Source of the DNA: Croceibacterium_B sp963783195
GTDB lineage: Bacteria; Pseudomonadota; Alphaproteobacteria; Sphingomonadales; Sphingomonadaceae
Direction: 5' to 3'
Assembly: GCA_963783195.1 (NCBI GenBank)
Contig: CAWAMV010000004.1
Span: 558,001-622,000 of the forward strand
Length of the DNA: 64,000 nt
The notes below the pieces were generated by a model. It had not been told where the DNA came from. It searched no databases and saw nothing but the letters and a program-made list of their open reading frames with translations. Of the stretch, positions 59,514-64,000 are shown in pieces (the first letter of the stretch is position 1; every line of letters begins with the position of its first letter). Position numbers and translations under genes: made by a program.

Positions 59514-61851
59514 CTAGAGCGGATTGCCGTCGCGGTCGCGGTAGATTTCGCGCCGGCCGACATGGTTGGCCGGGCCGACGAAACCGTCTTCCTCCATCCG
59601 TTCTATCCACTTGGCGGCGGTGTTGTAGCCCACGCCCATCTGGCGCTGGAGCCACGAGCCCGAGGCCTTCTGTGCCTCGAACACCACCTGGCAGGCCTGG
59701 CGATACTTGCGCTCTTCCGGGTTGTCCGAAGCGGTCAGTTCGTCGTCGAAGCCGAACATGCCGCCGTCCTCGGGCTCCTCGGTGACGCTGTCGATGTACT
59801 CGGGCTCGCCCTGGCCGCGCCAGTGAGTTGCCACTCGCTCGACCTCCTCGTCCGATACGAAGGGCCCGTGAACGCGGGTCAGCGCGCCGCTCGACGGCTT
59901 GTAGAGCATGTCGCCCTTGCCCAGCAGTTGCTCGGCGCCCTGCTCGCCCAGAATCGTACGGCTGTCGATCCGGCTGGTGACGTGGAAACTGATGCGTGTC
60001 GGCAAGTTGGCCTTGATGACGCCGGTGATGACGTCGACCGAGGGGCGCTGCGTTGCCATGATCAGGTGGATGCCGGCGGCGCGGCTCTTCTGCGACAGCC
60101 GCTGGATGAGCACCTCGATCTCCTTGCCGACGGTGACCATCAGGTCGGCCAGTTCGTCGACGATGAGCACGATCTGCGGCAGCACCTCGTAATCGAGCTG
60201 CTCTTCCTCGTAGAGTTCCTCGCCCGATTCGGGATCGAACCCGGTCTGGACGCGGCGGCCCAGGGGCTTGCCCTTGGCGATGGCGGCCTTCACCCGCTCG
60301 TTGAAACCGCCGATGTTGCGCGCGCCGATGTCGCTCATCATGCGGTAGCGCTTCTCCATCTCCTCGACCGCCCACTTCAACGCGCGGACCGACTTGGCCG
60401 GGTCGGTGACCACCTGCGACAGGAGGTGCGGGATGTCGTCGTAGCTCTTGAGCTCGAGGATCTTGGGATCGATCAGGATCAGCCGCAGCTCGGCCGGGGT
60501 GAAGCGATAGAGCAGGCTGAGCAGGATGGTATTGAGGCCGACCGACTTGCCCGAGCCGGTCGTGCCCGCAACCAGGAGGTGCGGCATGGCAGCGAGATCG
60601 GCGACGATGGGTTCACCGGCGATGTCCTTGCCGAGAATGATCGGCAGTCCGCCCTTGTGCCCCTCGAATGCCTCGGACGCGGCGAGTTCCTTGAAGCTCA
60701 CCGTCTGGCGGTCGGCGTTGGGCAGTTCGATGCCCATCACGGTCTTGCCCGGGATCGACGAAACGCGGGCGCTGATCGCGCTCATGTTGCGGGCGATGTC
60801 CTCGGCGAGGCCGATGACCCGCGCAGCCTTGACGCCGGGTGCCGGCTCGAGCTCGTACATTGTAACCACCGGGCCGGTCCGCACCGCATGGATTTCGCCC
60901 TTCACGTTGAAGTCGTCGAGCACGGTCTCGAGCAGGCGGGCGTTCCGCTCCAGTGCCAGCTTGTCGAGCTTGGTGCCCTTATCGGGCGGGGGGTTCTCGA
61001 GCAGGTCGAGGCTCGGGAGTTCGTAGGCTGCGAAGAGATCTTTCTGATTGGCCCTGCCTGCCTTGCGCACTGCCGGGCGGGCAGCGGCCTTGGCATCGAC
61101 GATTTCTGTCGGTCGGCGCGGGGCGGAGTCGAACTCGGCTTCACCGTCGGGCTCTGTCTGGCGGACGCGGCGCTCTCTTCGTCGGCTTGAAGGGGTTTTC
61201 CTCGCGCGGGAGCGAGGGCATGCGGCGCAGGACGTCGGGCAGCGTCAGGAGCTGAGCCCAGTCGAAGGCGAAGACCTTGCCGACCAGCGCCGCGCCGCCC
61301 GCGAGGCAGGCGATCCCGGCGCCCAGGATCGTCCATACCTGCGCTGCTTCGGGCAGTCGCCCGGCGAGGGCCTCGATGCTGCCAGCGCCGAGAAGCCCCG
61401 CAAGGCCACCCCATCCGGCGGGCTTTTCCACGTTGTGTGGATCGGTCACCAGTTCCAGCACGGTACCCAGCAAGGCAATTCCGACGAGCAGGAGGATCAG
61501 CGGGATCCACCACTTGCGACCGTGCGGCGTGTCCTCTTCCTCCGCGTCGCGCCACAGTTTGCGGGCGGCCACCCAGGTCAACGGCAGCAGGAGGACCGAG
61601 AGCCAGCCGAAGCCGAGGAAGGCGAGGTCCGCCGCCCACGCGCCGGGAGTGCCCATCCAGTTCTGCGCCGGGCCGGCGGCCGCGGTCGAGAACGAGGGAT
61701 CGGTTTGCTCGTAGGAGACGAGCGCCAGGGCGAGGAAACCGGTCAGCGCGTAGAGCAGCGCGCCGCCGGTCATCTGCAGCGCACGCCGCAGTGCCCGGCG
61801 AAACGCCGCGCGCCAGTCGGCGGGCTGGGCCTTAACCGCTCTCGTTGCCAT
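59514..61851 (-). pseudogene. ftsK: DNA translocase FtsK, reading frame interrupted by one base
   Basis: The N-terminal part (start ATG 61851, MATRAVKAQPADWR) has four membrane helices and runs to NPFKPTKRAPRPPDRARR, then a stop at 61141. The ATPase part (VRQTEPDGEAEFD onwards) continues in the next frame. Removing one base in about 61150-61175 gives an intact 778-residue FtsK. The motor has Walker A GTTGSGKSVGLN and Walker B VLIVDELADLM, and the C-terminal gamma winged helix (EEDGFVGPANHVGRREI) that reads KOPS sequences. FtsK moves chromosomes at the division septum and is normally essential, so a natural break is unlikely; a sequencing insertion is the better explanation. Confidence 0.93.
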
Positions 61852-61898
61852 CTGCCGATCCCTTTCGCCGCGAAGAATCGCAGACCGGGGACTCGGGG

Positions 61899-62432
61899 TC
61901 AAGAAAGTCCGTCGATCGCCGCCCAGCGGGGCCAGGCGAGCCGGCGGGCGGTTCGCGCAGTCATGCCGCCGAGCGCGATGACCGGCATTTGGGCGTGCGC
62001 TGCCAGCAGGCGGAAGCGGGCGGGGCCGAGGGTGGCGCTGCCAGGATGGCTGCGGGTGGGGAAGACGGGGGAGAGCAGGACGGCATCCGCCCGGGCGCGA
62101 TTGGCGAGGCCGATCTCGTGGAGGCCGTGCGCGGTCGCGAGAGTCAGCATGTCGCGCGTTGGGACAAGGCCGCGCGCTGCGCCGTAGATGCCTTCGGCGC
62201 CCCATTCGCGCGCGGTCAGGGCATCGTCGGCGAGGATGAGCACGTGGCCGTGCGAGCGGGCCACGCGGGCGAGGTCGCGCCAGCGGGCGAAGCGCTCGGG
62301 CGGGGGCAGATGGTAGTGGCGAAAGATGAAGCCCGAGCCGAACGGCAGGCGGCGCAGAGCGGCTTCCAGCCCCCCGTCGTTGCGGGCGTCCGACAGCAGC
62401 CAGAGAGCGGGGAGAGGGTGGCGCGGGGTCAC
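61899..62432 (-). CDS. thiamine-phosphate-synthase-like TIM-barrel protein
   Basis: This 177-residue protein has the ThiE/TenI pattern: LPALWLLSDARN, VLLSPVFPTRSHPGSA (phosphate loop) and PVIALGGMTARTARRL. The start GTG 62432 (VTPRHPLPALWLLSD) fits the barrel start. An ATG at 62456 would overlap the divergent yggS start as CATG. It is shorter than typical ThiE (about 210), and some substrate residues are not obvious, so TenI-like or regulatory function is possible. No other thi genes are seen. Confidence 0.75.
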   Translation of the reverse strand: MTPRHPLPALWLLSDARNDGGLEAALRRLPFGSGFIFRHYHLPPPERFARWRDLARVARSHGHVLILADDALTAREWGAEGIYGAARGLVPTRDMLTLATAHGLHEIGLANRARADAVLLSPVFPTRSHPGSATLGPARFRLLAAHAQMPVIALGGMTARTARRLAWPRWAAIDGLS

Positions 62433-62454
62433 TCGCGCGCTATAGCGCCGGGCC

Positions 62455-63117
62455 ATGGAAACTGCAGCCTCCCGTCTCGCCGCGGTCGAAGATCGCATCG
62501 CCCACGCCTGCAAGATCGCCGGGCGCGAACGCGACGAGGTGACGCTGGTCGCGGTCAGCAAGATGCACGATGCCGTGTCGATCAAGCGCTTGATCGAGGC
62601 CGAACAGCGGGTGTTCGGCGAGAACAGGGTGCAGGAAACACAGGACAAGTGGCCCGCGCTGCGCGAACGCTACCCGGACGTGGAGCTCCACCTGGTCGGC
62701 CAGTTGCAGTCCAACAAGGCCGACGACGCCGTGGCGCTGTTCGACTGCATCCACTCGCTCGACCGGCCGAGCCTGGTCAAGGCACTCGGCAAGGCCATGG
62801 ACAAGGCCGGGCGGCAGGTGCCGTGCTTCGTGCAGGTCGACGTCGGGCAGGAAGAGCAGAAGGGCGGCTGCGCGATCGGCGACCTTCCCGCCCTGCTGGA
62901 GCAGGCGGGCGGGGCCGACATCCCGGTGATCGGCCTCATGTGCGTGCCGCCGCTCGGCATCGAGCCCGCCCCGTTCTTCGCCCTGCTCGACAAGCTCGCG
63001 CGCGATCACGGTCTTGCGGGTCGTAGCATGGGCATGAGCGGCGACTACGAGACGGCGATCATGCTCGGCGCCACCCACGTGCGGGTCGGCACGGCCCTGT
63101 TCGGCGCGCGCGGCTGA
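62455..63117 (+). CDS. yggS: YggS/PLPBP-family pyridoxal phosphate-binding protein
   Basis: This 220-residue single-domain alanine-racemase-fold protein binds PLP and keeps vitamin B6 homeostasis. The lysine is K36 in LVAVSKMHDAVSIK. The C-terminal phosphate-binding motif is GMSGDYETAIMLGATHVRVG. Internal motifs FGENRVQETQDKW and LHLVGQLQSNKAD are standard. The start ATG 62455 lies only 22 bases from the divergent ThiE-like GTG. Confidence 0.94.
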   Translation: METAASRLAAVEDRIAHACKIAGRERDEVTLVAVSKMHDAVSIKRLIEAEQRVFGENRVQETQDKWPALRERYPDVELHLVGQLQSNKADDAVALFDCIHSLDRPSLVKALGKAMDKAGRQVPCFVQVDVGQEEQKGGCAIGDLPALLEQAGGADIPVIGLMCVPPLGIEPAPFFALLDKLARDHGLAGRSMGMSGDYETAIMLGATHVRVGTALFGARG

Positions 63118-63176
63118 AGCAACCCGTAGAGGCACTGCCGATTTCCGCGCGCCCGATCGCGTGCTAACCAGGCGGC

Positions 63177-63932
63177 ATGGCGCAAGGTCGGGCCAAGCTG
63201 GCAATGGGGAGCGGGCTCAGCGCCTGGGTGCTCGAGGCGCCCGGCGGCTTCGGCGATGCCGATTTCCATGCTCACCACGCGCTGCAGCTGACCTTCAGCC
63301 TGCGCGGCAGCCTCGCGCTCGAATGCGGCGAAGCGCGGATCGAAGGACCGGGCATTGCCGTCGACGCCGATGCCCGCCATCGCTTCGAGGCCGACGGGCT
63401 ACTGGCCTTCGTGTTCGTCGAACCGGAGAGCCGGCAGGGGCAACTCCTGCGCGAGCGCCTGTTTGCAAGCGGTCCGCTGGCGGAACTGGAGGCGGAACGC
63501 TTCGCGCCGATCCTCGCGCCCCTGCACGGCACCTTTGCTGCTGACCTGGCTTCGGCGCAGGTCCTCGCCGTGGCGCAGGGCCTGCTCGATGCAATGGCCG
63601 GCGAGGGACGAGAGGAGCCGACCGACCCCCGCATCCGCAAGATCATGGATTTCGCCGAGCGCAACCTCGACCTGCCGCTGACGCTGGTGAGCGCCTCGGC
63701 CGGGGTCTACCTTTCGCCAAGCCGTCTGCGGCATCTGTTCGTGGAGGAGACGGGGCTGCCGTTCCGCACCTGGCTACTCTGGCTGCGGCTGGTCCGGGCG
63801 CTGCAGGCCTATTCCGAGGGGGATACCCTGACGGAGGCCGCGCATGCCGCGGGATTTTCGGATTCGGCCCATCTCAGCCGGATCTTCCGCCGGACCTTTG
63901 GCGCACCTGCGACGACGCTGACGCGGGTTTAG
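63177..63932 (+). CDS. AraC-family transcriptional regulator
   Basis: This 251-residue regulator has an N-terminal cupin-like sensor domain (ALQLTFSLRGSLALECGEAR) and a C-terminal AraC DNA-binding domain with two helix-turn-helix units (SASAGVYLSPSRLRHLFVEE and EAAHAAGFSDSAHLSRIFRR). The start ATG 63177 (MAQGRAKLAMGSGLSAWV) is plausible. The ligand and target genes are unknown. No gene is seen in the last 68 bases of the window. Confidence 0.9.
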   Translation: MAQGRAKLAMGSGLSAWVLEAPGGFGDADFHAHHALQLTFSLRGSLALECGEARIEGPGIAVDADARHRFEADGLLAFVFVEPESRQGQLLRERLFASGPLAELEAERFAPILAPLHGTFAADLASAQVLAVAQGLLDAMAGEGREEPTDPRIRKIMDFAERNLDLPLTLVSASAGVYLSPSRLRHLFVEETGLPFRTWLLWLRLVRALQAYSEGDTLTEAAHAAGFSDSAHLSRIFRRTFGAPATTLTRV

Positions 63933-64000
63933 CCGTTTCGTTCAATCCTGCTGGTGGCCGGCGGCCTATCCGGGGCTCCTCAACACCAACGAGGAGTACG

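Noticed and set aside
61141..61190. Programmed frameshift in ftsK
   Set aside because: No slippery heptamer or stimulating structure is evident, and three other genes have the same kind of one-base surplus, so an assembly error is simpler.
62400..62460. TPP riboswitch before the ThiE-like gene
   Set aside because: The gap to the divergent yggS is only about 22 bases, too short, and no THI-box sequence is seen.

Overview
The window is a 64 kb piece of high-GC, gene-dense chromosome, almost certainly from an alphaproteobacterium of the order Sphingomonadales (Erythrobacteraceae/Sphingomonadaceae-like). The evidence is the exosortase-A-associated glycosyltransferase and O-ligase pair, a 55-residue ribosomal protein L33, an about 354-residue RibA with an N-terminal extension, an intracellular PHB depolymerase, many alanine-rich small lipoproteins and strong GC3 bias (which also generates very long antisense shadow frames). 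No rRNA, tRNA, CRISPR array, insertion sequence or integrase was seen.

Layout. 0-6.4 kb: end of an HD-GYP protein, then glutamate synthase gltB-gltD. 6.7-13.3 kb: a surface-polysaccharide region (acidic membrane protein, exosortase-A-type glycosyltransferase, small membrane protein, O-ligase, membrane sulfatase/phosphoethanolamine-transferase-like protein). 13.4-15.8 kb: two coupled genes that look like phage tail components (a small structural protein and a beta-helix tailspike). 15.8-22.2 kb: PHB depolymerase, MsbA-related ABC exporter, uppP, small envelope proteins and phenylalanine hydroxylase. 22.3-26.8 kb: recQ, then a SPFH / ribbon-helix-helix / mini membrane protein / beta-helix group and a DksA-type zinc finger. 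26.8-34.8 kb, all on the minus strand: xth-ribA-GNAT, lolA, rpmG, rluA-type-arfB, aminotransferase and a pabB-pabC fusion. 34.9-49.2 kb: HerA-like ATPase, M1 aminopeptidase, an OmpR-type two-component system with a periplasmic EF-hand protein, cupin/VOC pair, aminopeptidase P, S9 oligopeptidase with thioesterase, and a 7TM diguanylate cyclase. 49.3-53.0 kb: alanine dehydrogenase, then a phosphate-starvation unit (OprP-type porin and PstS), each gene preceded by a Pho-box-like sequence. 53.1-64.0 kb: SGNH hydrolase, NTF2-like protein, an ethylene-receptor-like histidine kinase with a single-domain response regulator, two transglutaminase-like proteins, an N-formylglutamate-amidohydrolase-like protein, ftsK, a ThiE-like protein, yggS and an AraC regulator.

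Four conserved genes (membrane sulfatase, phaZ, phhA, ftsK) each carry one surplus base that breaks or changes the reading frame. In every case removing a single base restores a full-length protein. Because ftsK is normally essential and all four errors have the same sign, insertion errors in the assembly are the likeliest explanation.

The most interesting points are the histidine kinase with every ethylene/copper-binding residue of plant ETR1, the isolated tail-protein/tailspike pair beside exopolysaccharide genes, the palindrome in front of the SPFH/RHH operon, and similar ACCCCTG inverted repeats at two distant loci. I did not find a convincing wholly new multi-gene system.
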